Assembly (NCBI RefSeq): GCF_000576635.1
Contig: NZ_AVFL01000014.1
Span: 124,001-188,000 of the forward strand
Source: Skermanella stibiiresistens SB22
Lineage (GTDB): Bacteria > Pseudomonadota > Alphaproteobacteria > Azospirillales > Azospirillaceae
DNA length: 64,000 bases
Reading direction: 5' to 3'
In this document: positions 18,477 to 27,958 of the stretch, one piece after another
Layout: each line of letters opens with the position of its first letter
How positions within the stretch are numbered: position 1 is the first letter of the stretch
Program-made: the position numbers and the translations under genes
The notes under the pieces: model-generated
What the model was told of the DNA's origin: nothing
The model's input: only the letters and a program-made list of their open reading frames with translations
The model's database searches: none

Positions 18477-18515
18477 TGTCCGGACATTGTTCTTTACAAG
18501 GACATTGTCCGGACA
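18477..18515. promoter_or_regulatory. Tandem TGTCCGGACA operators upstream of TRAP receptor gene
   Basis: Two exact copies of the palindrome TGTCCGGACA at 18477-18486 and 18506-18515, with centres 29 bp apart (about three helical turns). This fits cooperative repressor binding. The same 10-mer is in the maoC/citE promoter, linking the two transcription units. Confidence 0.65.
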
Positions 18516-18564
18516 TAGCATTCCCTCAAGCCACCATAAACAATAAGACGAGGGAGGGAATTCC

Positions 18565-19571
18565 ATGCTGAGACGCACCCTGCTGCTGGGCGCCGCCGTC
18601 GCTGGCCTGCTCGGTTTCGCCGCCATCGGATCTCCGGTCCGGGCCGAGACCCACGAGATGGTCATGACCAACGAGATCGCGACCACCCACTGGACCGCGC
18701 AGGCGATGGAACACTACGCCGCCCAATTGAAGGAACGGTCGGGCGGTCGCATCGTGCCGAAGATCTACCATGCCGGCACCCTCCTGAAGGACAAGGAGGC
18801 GGTCGCCGCCTTGGGCACCGGGGCCGTCCACATGGTCTGGCCGGTCAGCGTCCAGCTTGAATCGCTGGCGCCCAAATACGGCGTCGTCAACCTGCCCTTC
18901 ATGATCACCGACGAACTGATGCTGAAGCCGGGCGCCGCCGACGAGATCGCGGCTCTGCTGTCGAAGAACGTCGAGGACCTGGGCATCCAGGTGATGGGCC
19001 TGATGCGGACCGCGGATCTGATCTTCCTGGCCAAGGACAAGGAGATCGACCAGCCCAGGACCTGAGCGGCATGAAGATCCGCCTGACCGGCGGCCGCGTG
19101 CTCCAGGACACCATGCGCCGCTTCGGCGCCAACCCCGTCACCATGCCGGCCACCGAGATGGCGGCCGCCCTGATGCAGGGCGCCATCGACGGCATCTTCA
19201 CCTCGGCCGGCGGCTGGGAGATGGTCGGCACGACGGCCAAGGTCGCCAGCTACGTCCCGGGCATGAGCCTGCTGACCTACTCCATGCTGGTCGACAAGAA
19301 CTGGCTGGAGGAACTACCCGACGACCTGCGCCAGGTCGTCACCGCGACGACCAAGGAGATGCTCGCCCAGCAATGGCAGAGCGCCATCGACAGCGACAAG
19401 AAGGTGATGGACAAGATGCTGGCCGACGGCGGCCGGCTGGTCACGGTCGACGACGCCAACCGCGAGGAGTTCCGCGATCTGGCACTCAAGGCCAGCGCCA
19501 CCTTCGACGACCGCTACCCCGAGGTCGCCAAGGAGATGTCCGCGATCAAGGCGAAATACGGATCGGAGTGA
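18565..19571 (+). pseudogene. TRAP transporter substrate-binding protein (DctP type), frameshifted
   Basis: The first part (18565-19065) has a signal peptide (RTLLLGAAVAGLLGF, cleavage near VRA-ET) and DctP features such as YHAGTLLKDKEAVAALGTGA. It stops at TGA after DQPRT. The family-typical continuation DLSGMKIRLTGGRVLQDT is read in the +1 frame from about 19058 to the stop at 19571. A single missing G between CCC and AGG (19056/19057) explains the break; restoring it gives about 335 aa, normal for DctP. It is either a true null mutation or a sequencing error. No DctQ/DctM follows. The promoter has two TGTCCGGACA sites. Confidence 0.85.
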
Positions 19572-19610
19572 TCACTGGCCGAGTGATCACTGGCCGAGTG
19601 ATCATTGGCC
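19566..19610. repeat. Three 15-bp tandem repeats between convergent genes
   Basis: GAGTGATCACTGGCC occurs three times in a row (the third with one change, ATCATTGGCC). It spans the stop codons of the TRAP receptor and the SGNH-like gene. Probably slippage-generated; no function is evident. Confidence 0.7.
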
Positions 19611-20342
19611 AAGCGCCATCCTGACGACGCTGTCGGCCAGCAACCCGCCGACGCAGCCATGGACGAAGGCGAAGCTGCGCTGCTTCGCCTCCGTCGTCTC
19701 GATCGCGAAGTCCAACCGCCCCTCTTCGATCCAGTGGCGCATGATGTCGTAGCGCGGGAAGTGGAAGACCTCGTGGCTCTGGCTGACCCAGTCGATGTAG
19801 TCGACATAGGGCTGGAAGTTGATCAACTGCGTCGTTTGCAGGCTGTACTGCATGTCCATGACGATGACGTCGGATCCCAGTCCATGGATTAGGCCGATGC
19901 CATCCGACAGGGCGGCGCCGAAGCTCTCGACGTCCAGGTTGCGCATGGCGTCGACGGTGCCGACCTGCCAAACGACCAGGCTGGCCGGCGTCGCGGCCAA
20001 GGCGGCCTTCAACTCGTCGACCATCTCCCCGGTGGTCTCGTCGGGCAGGTTGCGGACGGCGACATGAACCTCGCGACCGGGCAGGCGGTCCCTCAACTCG
20101 GCCTCCAGCCGCGCCGGATAGGTCAGCGGCGCGCGGCTGGGCTGGGGATTGGCGGTGCGGACCACCAGCACGTCGAGCGGGCCGCCTTGCCGCAGCTTGG
20201 CGCCGACCCGCGGCAGGCCGGCGTCGACCGACAGGACGGTATCGGGCACGGCGCAGGCCGGATCGGCCTCCGCTTCCACGGAGGTGACCGCCGCCAGCCA
20301 GAGGGCGAGCGGCAGAAACAGGCGGACGGCTCGCCGGCTCAC
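19602..20342 (-). CDS. Exported SGNH/GDSL-like protein, partner of OpgC
   Basis: 246 aa with an N-terminal signal sequence (RRAVRLFLPLALWLAAV, cleavage near VEA-EAD). The chain carries VLVVRTANPQ early, a central VVWQVGT block and DVIVMDMQYS, arranged like the strand blocks of SGNH hydrolases. The canonical GDS motif is replaced, so activity is uncertain. The start is GTG 20342, which overlaps the stop of the OpgC-like gene, indicating translational coupling. Such a pair may modify periplasmic glucans or another exported glycan. Confidence 0.6.
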   Translation of the reverse strand: MSRRAVRLFLPLALWLAAVTSVEAEADPACAVPDTVLSVDAGLPRVGAKLRQGGPLDVLVVRTANPQPSRAPLTYPARLEAELRDRLPGREVHVAVRNLPDETTGEMVDELKAALAATPASLVVWQVGTVDAMRNLDVESFGAALSDGIGLIHGLGSDVIVMDMQYSLQTTQLINFQPYVDYIDWVSQSHEVFHFPRYDIMRHWIEEGRLDFAIETTEAKQRSFAFVHGCVGGLLADSVVRMALGQ

Positions 20343-21490
20343 GCGCCGGTATCCCGGACAGGCGTTGTCCGCTTGGGTCGGCGCTCGGTCTTCTGGTACC
20401 AGGACAGGATGCGGGCGACCACCACCATCGCTGCTATCCCCACTACGGTTGTCGCGAACTGCGCCAGGAGCGAATCGTTGAATTGTACGAGAACAGTCTG
20501 GCCGGCGAACGATAAAATAATCCCTAAACAGAATATCTGGAGCGACTGCCGCCCGCAGGTGACCAGCGGTTCCGCCAAGCGCCAGCGCAGCCACGCCGCG
20601 TCCCGGCCCACGAAGTGGAGCGTGACATGGGCCAGGGCCGCGAAATGCAAGACGCGCAGCGGGTCCAGGTCGGTCTTGCTGATGGGATAGAGCCACTCGC
20701 CGATGACCGGCGGCATCAACGCGCCAAGCCAGGCGATCCGCCAGGACAGCGCCAGCACCAGCGAGACCAGCAGGTAGCAGATCGACGCCGCCAGCAGGAA
20801 GCGGCTCGACTTCAGCTCGCCGCCGAAGTGGCGGAAGCGCTGGACGACGCCACCGAGGACGAACAGGAACTGCCAGGCGAACGGGTTGAAATACCACACG
20901 CCGCCTTCGGGATATGTCGGCAGGTTCCATTGGTAGCGCCGCGTCAGCAGATAGAGCAGCGCCGAGCCCGCCAGCGCCAAGCGCGGCCGGGAAACCAGCG
21001 CCGGCAGGACCAGCGGGAAGCTCAGCAGCAGCACGATGTACAGCGGCAGGACATCCAGATTGGCCGGCCGGAACATTAGGATCAGGGCGTGGACCAGCGC
21101 CAGCGCCGGGTCCTCGAAATAGCCCGCGATGCCCATCTCCTCGCGGAACAGCGGGTTGTCGAACACCCGCGCCGTGTAGGCCACCTGGGCGGTGAAGGCG
21201 AAGAACAGGAACATGTAGGTGATGTACAGCGTCCAGCACCGGTGCAGCACCTTGGCGGCGGCGAAGGCGATGCCGTGCTCGGCCATGACGCGGGAATAGA
21301 CCAGCGTCGCTGTGAAGCCCGAGATGAAGACGAAGATCTCGGTGGCGTCGCTGAGCCCATAGTTCCTCAGCGTCGCCCAGGCGAACTGATTAGCCGGTAT
21401 GTGATCCACGAAGATGAACCACAGCGCCAGACCGCGGAAGAAGTCCAAACGCAGATCGCGGTCTCCGCCGCCCGTCTCCCGCTTCGCCAT
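20339..21490 (-). CDS. opgC: OpgC-domain integral membrane acyltransferase
   Basis: 383-aa protein with about ten membrane helices. The N-terminus RDLRLDFFRGLALWFIFVDH with IPAN is diagnostic of the OpgC/acyltransferase-3-like group: an acidic residue in the first helix, followed by the catalytic-type His. OpgC in other proteobacteria succinylates osmoregulated periplasmic glucans. The ATG at 21490 is chosen; an upstream GTG at 21514 would add eight residues. Coupled to the following SGNH-like gene. Substituent and glucan are unknown here, since no opgG/opgH is in the window. Confidence 0.8.
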   Translation of the reverse strand: MAKRETGGGDRDLRLDFFRGLALWFIFVDHIPANQFAWATLRNYGLSDATEIFVFISGFTATLVYSRVMAEHGIAFAAAKVLHRCWTLYITYMFLFFAFTAQVAYTARVFDNPLFREEMGIAGYFEDPALALVHALILMFRPANLDVLPLYIVLLLSFPLVLPALVSRPRLALAGSALLYLLTRRYQWNLPTYPEGGVWYFNPFAWQFLFVLGGVVQRFRHFGGELKSSRFLLAASICYLLVSLVLALSWRIAWLGALMPPVIGEWLYPISKTDLDPLRVLHFAALAHVTLHFVGRDAAWLRWRLAEPLVTCGRQSLQIFCLGIILSFAGQTVLVQFNDSLLAQFATTVVGIAAMVVVARILSWYQKTERRPKRTTPVRDTGA

Positions 21491-21555
21491 GCCGCCCCAG
21501 TCATCCCGCCCCACGCCCAGGACTTATAGCTGGGCGATGGGGCGAGGCAAGGACG

Positions 21556-22374
21556 TCACTCGTAATAGGCCGGCGCCGTCTTGTACTGGCCGAACTGCTC
21601 CAGGTCGTGACTGACGAAGACCTCCGCGTTGGTCTTGAGCGCCACGTCCTTCAGCCGCCTGACCGACTGGACCGCCTTGACCGGATCGAGGTGGAAACTC
21701 GGGATCAACTCCTCGTCGAAGCCCTTGCGGGTGTAGCAGGCGTCCGCCGTGAACAGCATGGGCCGGCGGTTCGCCAATTCGATCAGCAGGCTGTAATGGC
21801 CGGCGGTGTGGCCGGGCGTCTCGATCAGGTGCATACCCTTGGCGATCTCCTGGTTGCCGGTCAACAGTTCGACCTTCGGTGTCCAGATGTCGCTGTCCGG
21901 GCTGACCGGGATCTCCTTGCCCTCGCGCCTCAGCTTCTCCCGCTGCATGTCGGGATGGAAGGTCATGTCGGAATAGCCCAGCACCTCGAACGGCTGCGGA
22001 CACTTGCATTGGCCGAACTCGTTGGCGTGGCAGACCGTGCAGGCCTCCTTCAGGTGCTTGTTTCCGCCACAGTGATCGAAGTGGTAGTGGGAGTTGATCA
22101 CGTAGTTGATGTCCTCCGCCCGATAGCCAGCCTTCTCGATAGCACCCAGCAAGGTCTGCTCCCGCGTCTGCTGGGGCTTTTCGAACGGCAGTACGGCCAT
22201 GACGTGATCATAGTCGAAGCCGCTGTCGAACAGGTACAGGCCGTCGGCGTGGTCTATCAGAACGCTATAGACCGGAAAGCGGACCTCGCCGCCCGGCCCC
22301 TTGTTCCAGTAGACATGGAACCCATCGATGACGAGCGAGCCGCCATCCAGGATGAAGACCTTCGTGTTGGACAT
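21556..22374 (-). CDS. 4-Pyridoxolactonase (metallo-beta-lactamase fold)
   Basis: 272-aa zinc hydrolase opening 4-pyridoxolactone to 4-pyridoxate. The metal motif SHYHFDHCGG gives His96, His98, Asp100 and His101; further ligands lie in TPGHTAGHYS, FTADACY and VSHDLEQF. The chain resembles the characterised Mesorhizobium loti lactonase: the opening TKVFILDGGSLVIDG, WNKGPGGEVRFPVYS, DYDHVMAVLPFEKP and PQPFEVLGYSD are nearly the same pattern. A strong GGAGGAGGG precedes the ATG. It is the last gene of the B6 operon, 34 nt after the oxidase. General AHL-lactonase annotation is possible, but the neighbours favour B6. Confidence 0.88.
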   Translation of the reverse strand: MSNTKVFILDGGSLVIDGFHVYWNKGPGGEVRFPVYSVLIDHADGLYLFDSGFDYDHVMAVLPFEKPQQTREQTLLGAIEKAGYRAEDINYVINSHYHFDHCGGNKHLKEACTVCHANEFGQCKCPQPFEVLGYSDMTFHPDMQREKLRREGKEIPVSPDSDIWTPKVELLTGNQEIAKGMHLIETPGHTAGHYSLLIELANRRPMLFTADACYTRKGFDEELIPSFHLDPVKAVQSVRRLKDVALKTNAEVFVSHDLEQFGQYKTAPAYYE

Positions 22375-22408
22375 GATCCCTCCTCCGTTCGCGATTGATG
22401 ACGGTTGT

Positions 22409-23941
22409 TCAGGCGACCTTCCGCTCCGGCCACGGCACCCGGCCGGACAACCCGGCGGCGGCGCGCTCGGCCAGCGCCACGACCGGCGCGTTGACGGGAC
22501 CGCAGGTGATCTCGGGTATCACGGAGGCGTCGGCGATCCACAGTCCCTCGACGCCACGCACGGCCAGCGAGCCATCGACCACGCCGTGGCCGGGCGGCCC
22601 CATGCGGCAGGTTCCGACCGGGTGATGGTGCGTGATGCTGCCCCGCGCGATGAACTCGTCCACGTCGTTGGAACCCGGCAGAACCTCCTCGGCCACCCAG
22701 GGCGCCAGCGCTGGCATGGCGGCGATCTCCCGCGCCGCCAGCAACGCGTCGCGCATGGTCGCGCGGTCCGTGGGATCGCGCAGGTAAGCCGGATCGATCA
22801 CCGGTGGCGTGCCCGGATCTCGCCCGCCCAGCCTGATCGTGCCCCGACTACGCGGCTTGGTGACACCGAATAGCAGCGTGAAAGCCTCACCCATAGCTGG
22901 AGCCGTGAACAACTCGCTGGCGACCGGAACGACGCAGCAGCCCACCACCCTGTCCGGCCGGGCGCCGGGCCGGTCGGCCAGGTACATCATGCTTTCGGAA
23001 TGCTGGGTCCGCGACGGCGCTACCGGCTGGCGCGCCCGATAGACGTTGCCGCACAGCAGATGGTCATGCAGGTTGGCGCCGACCTCCGGCTGGTCCAGCG
23101 CCACGTCGATGCCGAAATCCCTCAACTGGTCCGCCGGACCGATGCCCGATCGCATCAGGATCAGCGGAGAGGCGATGGCGCCCGCCGCCAGCACCACGCG
23201 GTCGGCGACGATCGTGGCGGGACCATTCCGCGTCAGGCAATCGGCGCCGATCGCGCGGCCGCCCAGCAGGACGATCCGGTCCACGACGCAGCAGGTCAGC
23301 AGCGTCAGGTTGGGCCGCTCTCCCGCCGCCGGCAGATAGGCGTCGGCCAGCGAAACCCGCCGCCCATCCCGGATGGTCAGACTGTTAGCCGCCGGCCCGT
23401 CGAACCGGACGGCGTGATCGCCGCTCCGGACATGCCCGGCCTCCTCGCCGGCGGCCATGAAGGCGCGGGCCAATGGATGCAACTCCGCATCCGGCAGCCA
23501 CACCGGCAACGGGCCGTCGGTGCCATGCACCGGCGACGCGGGACCGAGGAAACGTTCCGACGCCTTGAAGTACGGCAGCAGTGCTTCGTGCGACCACGCC
23601 CGCCCGCCAGCGGCGGCCCAAGACCGGAAGTCGTCGGCGTGGCCGCGCATATGCGCCATGGCATGCAGGCAGCTCGACCCTCCCACCAGACGCCCGCGCG
23701 GCCAAGCGTGGACGCGGCCTGCGGTGCCCTCTTGGGGCACCGTCTCATAGGCCCAATCATACCCGCGGCCTTGCAAGCGTCCCCAGGCGGCGGGGTTGGC
23801 GATGTCGGGATCGTCCTCCCTGTCGCCGGCCTCGATCAGGCAGACCCGCAAGGCCGCATCCTCGCTCAGCCGGGCCGCCAGCACGCAGCCGGCCGACCCG
23901 GCGCCGATCACCAGCACGTCGAAGGAGGCGACACCCATCAT
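22409..23941 (-). CDS. pno: Pyridoxine 4-oxidase-like GMC flavoprotein
   Basis: 510-aa GMC oxidoreductase. The FAD loop GAGSAG is at residues 13-18; GGSSCLHAMAHMRGHADDF, IPEITCGPVNAP and the active-site segment THHHPVGTCRMG are present. Phrases such as YDWAYETVPQ, LPVWLPDAEL with HPLARAF, GNVYRARQPV and SRTQHSES match pyridoxine 4-oxidase of M. loti rather than choline or glucose dehydrogenases. It would oxidise pyridoxine to pyridoxal with O2. The start ATG is 1 nt after the stop of the dehydrogenase gene; ATG 23938 is equivalent. Confidence 0.85.
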   Translation of the reverse strand: MMGVASFDVLVIGAGSAGCVLAARLSEDAALRVCLIEAGDREDDPDIANPAAWGRLQGRGYDWAYETVPQEGTAGRVHAWPRGRLVGGSSCLHAMAHMRGHADDFRSWAAAGGRAWSHEALLPYFKASERFLGPASPVHGTDGPLPVWLPDAELHPLARAFMAAGEEAGHVRSGDHAVRFDGPAANSLTIRDGRRVSLADAYLPAAGERPNLTLLTCCVVDRIVLLGGRAIGADCLTRNGPATIVADRVVLAAGAIASPLILMRSGIGPADQLRDFGIDVALDQPEVGANLHDHLLCGNVYRARQPVAPSRTQHSESMMYLADRPGARPDRVVGCCVVPVASELFTAPAMGEAFTLLFGVTKPRSRGTIRLGGRDPGTPPVIDPAYLRDPTDRATMRDALLAAREIAAMPALAPWVAEEVLPGSNDVDEFIARGSITHHHPVGTCRMGPPGHGVVDGSLAVRGVEGLWIADASVIPEITCGPVNAPVVALAERAAAGLSGRVPWPERKVA

Positions 23942-23942
23942 G

Positions 23943-24707
<765 letters not shown>

Positions 24708-24716
24708 TCATTGGGT

Positions 24717-25892
24717 TTATTGGTTTGAGATCACGGCGAGAGCCGCCTCCATGCCGGCGCCGGCGTCGACATTGGCTCCCAGCCGCCGCAACGCACCGCC
24801 CAGCGCCGCCAGCCCGACGACGGCGTAGAGTGGTTGGGCGGTGCGGCCCATGTGTCCGATGCGGATCAGCTTGCCCTTGGTCTCGCCCCGCCCGGACGAG
24901 AAGCTGACGCCGAAGCCATCCCGCGCCGTCGCCAACAGGGCATCCGCGTCGATCCCGTCGGGCACCCGCACCGCCGTGGTGGTCGGAGAGGCGATCGCCT
25001 CCCGCGCGGGCCATATCGTCATGCCCATGGCGCGGATGCCGTCGCGGCAGGCCTTGGATGTGAGCGCGTGACGGCGCCAGACGGCTTCCGGCCCCTCCTC
25101 CAGGTACAGGTCCAGAGCCGCGTCCAGCGCGTTCACTTCGGAAATCGATGGGGTGAAGGGAAACGGCTGGTCACGCCGCCACGCGTTCTCCCAATCCAGG
25201 ATGCTGAGGATCGAGGCGCGCGGCGCGTCCGGATTGGCCTTCATCTTGTCCCAGGCGCGGCCACTGACCGCCAGCAGCGTCAGACCAGGCGGGCAGCCCA
25301 GGCACTTGTTCGGCCCTGTCACGAAGATGTCGGCTTGGCAGGCCTCGGGATGGACGTCCATCCCCCCGAACGAGGAAACGGCGTCCACGATCAGATAGGC
25401 ACCATGGGCCGCCACGATACGGCCGATCTCGTCGATTGGGTTCAGCGTGCCAGACGGCGTGTCATGATGGCAGACCGAGACCACACGGATGTCGGGGCGT
25501 TCCCTGAAGGCGGCCTCGACCGCCGCCGGGTCGATCGCGTCGTCATAAGGCACCTCGATCTCGACCAACTCGGCGCAGTACCGTTTGGCCCAGAAACCGA
25601 AGCCCTTGCCATAGACGCCGGACGCTAGGTTGAGCACGACATCGTCGCGGGCGATCAGCGAGGCGGCCGCGGCCTCCAGCCCCAGCACCGGCTCGCCATG
25701 GAGGATCACGGGTGGCGCCGCGGTGCGGAGTGCCACCTTGGCCTTATCCGTCACCGCCTCGTAGAAGTGCTGGAACACGGGATCGAAGTCGTAGAGCACC
25801 GTCCGCGACAGTGCCCTGAGCACGGCGGGATACGCGTCGACGGGACCGGAACTGAGAGTGAAAGCAGGCTCGACGATACGCTCGACTGTCAT
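24717..25892 (-). CDS. ppaT: Pyridoxamine-pyruvate aminotransferase
   Basis: 391-aa fold-type I class V aminotransferase that deaminates pyridoxamine with pyruvate, giving pyridoxal and alanine, without needing bound PLP. The opening TLSSGPVDAYP, VILHGEPVLGLEAAAASLI, LNLASGVYGKGFGFWAKRY, CHHDTPSGTLNPID and TGPNKCLGCPPG match the M. loti enzyme (393 aa). Lys196 aligns with the substrate-binding lysine, Asp170 with the pyridine-nitrogen contact, and Glu67 with the specificity glutamate. ATG 25892 has GGAGG 5 nt upstream; earlier starts at 25904/25955 lack such support. It directly follows the ABC permease gene (31 nt). Confidence 0.92.
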   Translation of the reverse strand: MTVERIVEPAFTLSSGPVDAYPAVLRALSRTVLYDFDPVFQHFYEAVTDKAKVALRTAAPPVILHGEPVLGLEAAAASLIARDDVVLNLASGVYGKGFGFWAKRYCAELVEIEVPYDDAIDPAAVEAAFRERPDIRVVSVCHHDTPSGTLNPIDEIGRIVAAHGAYLIVDAVSSFGGMDVHPEACQADIFVTGPNKCLGCPPGLTLLAVSGRAWDKMKANPDAPRASILSILDWENAWRRDQPFPFTPSISEVNALDAALDLYLEEGPEAVWRRHALTSKACRDGIRAMGMTIWPAREAIASPTTTAVRVPDGIDADALLATARDGFGVSFSSGRGETKGKLIRIGHMGRTAQPLYAVVGLAALGGALRRLGANVDAGAGMEAALAVISNQ

Positions 25893-25923
25893 GGTCGCCT
25901 CCATCCCTTGTGTGTCGTTCTTG

Positions 25924-26859
25924 CTATCGGGCTCCACGCACGTAAGGCAGGCCAAGGGCCGCCGGCAGACTGGCGCGGCGGCCGAAGATCACCAGCACGG
26001 CCATGACGGCCGCGAAGGGCAGCATCTGGATCACGTCGGTCGGAATGTTGATGCCGGCGACCTGGAGCGCCGTCGTCATCGACAGGCACGCACCGAACAG
26101 CGCGGCACCCGCCAACACCCACAGCGGCCGCCCCCGGGCCAGCATCGCCAGCACGATTCCGATGAAACCGGCGCCGTTCGTCATGAAGGGGATGAACAGG
26201 CCGGCGCCGACCTCCGACATGAAGGCGCCGCCCAGACCCGCCAAGGCCCCGGTGCAGAGCACCGCCGCGAACCGGGTGCGCAGGACGTCTACCCCGGCGC
26301 CGTCCAGGGCCGCCGGCTTGTCGCCCGCCGCCTGGAGCGTCAGACCCAGATGCGTCTTGCGGTACAGCATCGACAGGATCACCGCCAGGGCGATCGCCAG
26401 ATAGACCATGGGGTGCCGATCGAACAGGCCGGGTCCCACCACCGGCAGCGCCGACAATCCGGGAACCGCCCAGGTCTCTACCCCCGGCAACCTTGGATAG
26501 GAGCGGCTGAACTGGACGTGGTGCAGCAGGGCGGTCAAGCCCTCCGCTCCCAGCGTCAGCCCGATCCCGATGACGATCTGGCTGAGACCGATGCGGACGC
26601 AGAGCACCGCCATCAGCAGGGCCACCGCCATGCCGCCGCCGATGCCATAGAGGAAGCCCACCCACAGCGACCCGGTCTGCCAAGCGCCGAGAAAACCGGC
26701 ATAGGCGCCGATCAGCATCATCCCCTCGATGCCGATGTTCAACACGCCGGCCTTCTCCGAGATCTGCTCGCCCAATCCGGCCAGCAGCAGCGGTACGCCG
26801 GCCATGACCAGCCCGACGACGAGCGAGGTCAGGAAGGACTGCGATAGGATCATGTCCAT
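25924..26859 (-). CDS. BMP-type ABC transporter permease 2 (candidate vitamin B6 importer)
   Basis: 311-aa branched-chain-permease-fold membrane protein with about nine helices. GLGEQISEKAGVLNIGIEGMM is the signature of permeases linked to basic-membrane-protein receptors (nucleoside/PnrE, YufQ type). A later GAFMSEVGAGLFIPFMTNG with GFIGIVLAMLARGRP is also typical. It starts 4 nt after permease 1 and is followed by ppaT. The family is known for nucleosides and simple sugars; here the operon partners argue for pyridoxine, pyridoxamine or pyridoxal. Confidence 0.85.
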   Translation of the reverse strand: MDMILSQSFLTSLVVGLVMAGVPLLLAGLGEQISEKAGVLNIGIEGMMLIGAYAGFLGAWQTGSLWVGFLYGIGGGMAVALLMAVLCVRIGLSQIVIGIGLTLGAEGLTALLHHVQFSRSYPRLPGVETWAVPGLSALPVVGPGLFDRHPMVYLAIALAVILSMLYRKTHLGLTLQAAGDKPAALDGAGVDVLRTRFAAVLCTGALAGLGGAFMSEVGAGLFIPFMTNGAGFIGIVLAMLARGRPLWVLAGAALFGACLSMTTALQVAGINIPTDVIQMLPFAAVMAVLVIFGRRASLPAALGLPYVRGAR

Positions 26860-26863
26860 GGCG

Positions 26864-27958
26864 TCAGCTCCTCGTGTCCAGGCGCCAGCGCTGGGACAAG
26901 TGTTCGACCAGGGCCAGCACGATCAGCAGGTTCGCCACCAGCACCAGCGAGAAGTAATGCGGCACGCCAAGCCGGCGGGCGGCGCTCTCCGCCCCGATCT
27001 GGAGCGCCGAGAAGAACAGGACGTAGACGATGGTCGCCAAGCCGTTCAGCCGCGCCAGGAAGACCAGCGGGATGACCGCGAGGCCGAAGGCCGGGTTCCA
27101 ATCCGCCCGGACATTGCCATGGACACCCAGGATCTCGACGGCACCGGCCAGACCGACCAGGGCGGCGGAAGCGGCGAACACCATCACGGTCAGCAACGGC
27201 ACGCGCAATCCGACATGGATCGCAGCGCGCGGGTTCGCCCCGACCACGCGCAGGCGAAGTCCGAAGCTGGTCCGCGTCATGACCAGATGGACCGCGACGA
27301 TGGCGACCAGCCCAATCAGCACGCCGCTACTGACCGTGGTACCGGACAGGGGCGGCAACCGGTCGGCGACCGCCAGGGTCCGCGTCTGGGGCACCGTCGT
27401 GGTGGGGTCTAGAAACGCCAGCTTGACCAAGGCGTTGGAGACCGACAGGCCGAGGAAGGACATCATCAGCGTCGTGATGATCTCGTTGACGCCGTGATAG
27501 GCCTTGAGCAGCGCTGGAAGCAGCGACCACAGCGCGGCGGCGGCCATGGCCGCGACCATGCTGGCCGCCAGCACGAGCGGGATTGGCCAGACCTGCGCCA
27601 GCGGCGGCGCCAGCGCGGCGGCGGCGGTGGCGCCCAGCATGAACTGCCCGTCAAGCCCGAGATTCCACAAGCCGGCGCGGAAGGCCAGGATCAGTCCCGC
27701 GCCCAGCAGCAGCAGGGGCGCCATCCTGGTGACCGTCGCCTGGAACCCCGACGGTGTCATGAAGGCGCGTTGCACCACATAGCCGTAGTATTCCAGCGGG
27801 TCCGTCCCCATCTGCGACAGCACCGCGCCGGACAGCACCAGCGCCAGCACGACCGGCGCCACCGCCGTCAGGCCAATCCGCACCGCCGCGCGTCCCGCCG
27901 CCGAGGTCACCAACCCCAGCGAGCCAGCGCCGGAGGATTGGGCCGGTTCCACCATCAT
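26864..27958 (-). CDS. BMP-type ABC transporter permease 1 (candidate vitamin B6 importer)
   Basis: 364-aa inner-membrane permease. A 30-residue cytoplasmic tail precedes about ten helices. Conserved features are APLLLLGAGLILAFRAGLWN with LGLDGQFMLGA, and YHGVNEIITTLMMSFLG, the coupling region of YufP/PnrD-like permeases. The ATG overlaps the ATPase stop (ATGA). It forms a heterodimer with the downstream permease. Cargo is inferred from the operon, as for the rest of the importer. Confidence 0.85.
   Translation of the reverse strand: MMVEPAQSSGAGSLGLVTSAAGRAAVRIGLTAVAPVVLALVLSGAVLSQMGTDPLEYYGYVVQRAFMTPSGFQATVTRMAPLLLLGAGLILAFRAGLWNLGLDGQFMLGATAAAALAPPLAQVWPIPLVLAASMVAAMAAAALWSLLPALLKAYHGVNEIITTLMMSFLGLSVSNALVKLAFLDPTTTVPQTRTLAVADRLPPLSGTTVSSGVLIGLVAIVAVHLVMTRTSFGLRLRVVGANPRAAIHVGLRVPLLTVMVFAASAALVGLAGAVEILGVHGNVRADWNPAFGLAVIPLVFLARLNGLATIVYVLFFSALQIGAESAARRLGVPHYFSLVLVANLLIVLALVEHLSQRWRLDTRS

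Noticed and set aside
19566-19610. Three 15-bp tandem units considered as CRISPR or iteron repeats
   Set aside because: There are no spacers, only three units, and they lie across gene ends; simple tandem duplication is enough.
21556-22374. N-acyl-homoserine lactonase (quorum quenching) as the function of the metallo-hydrolase
   Set aside because: The fold is shared, but block-level similarity to 4-pyridoxolactonase and the B6 operon context favour the lactonase of B6 breakdown.
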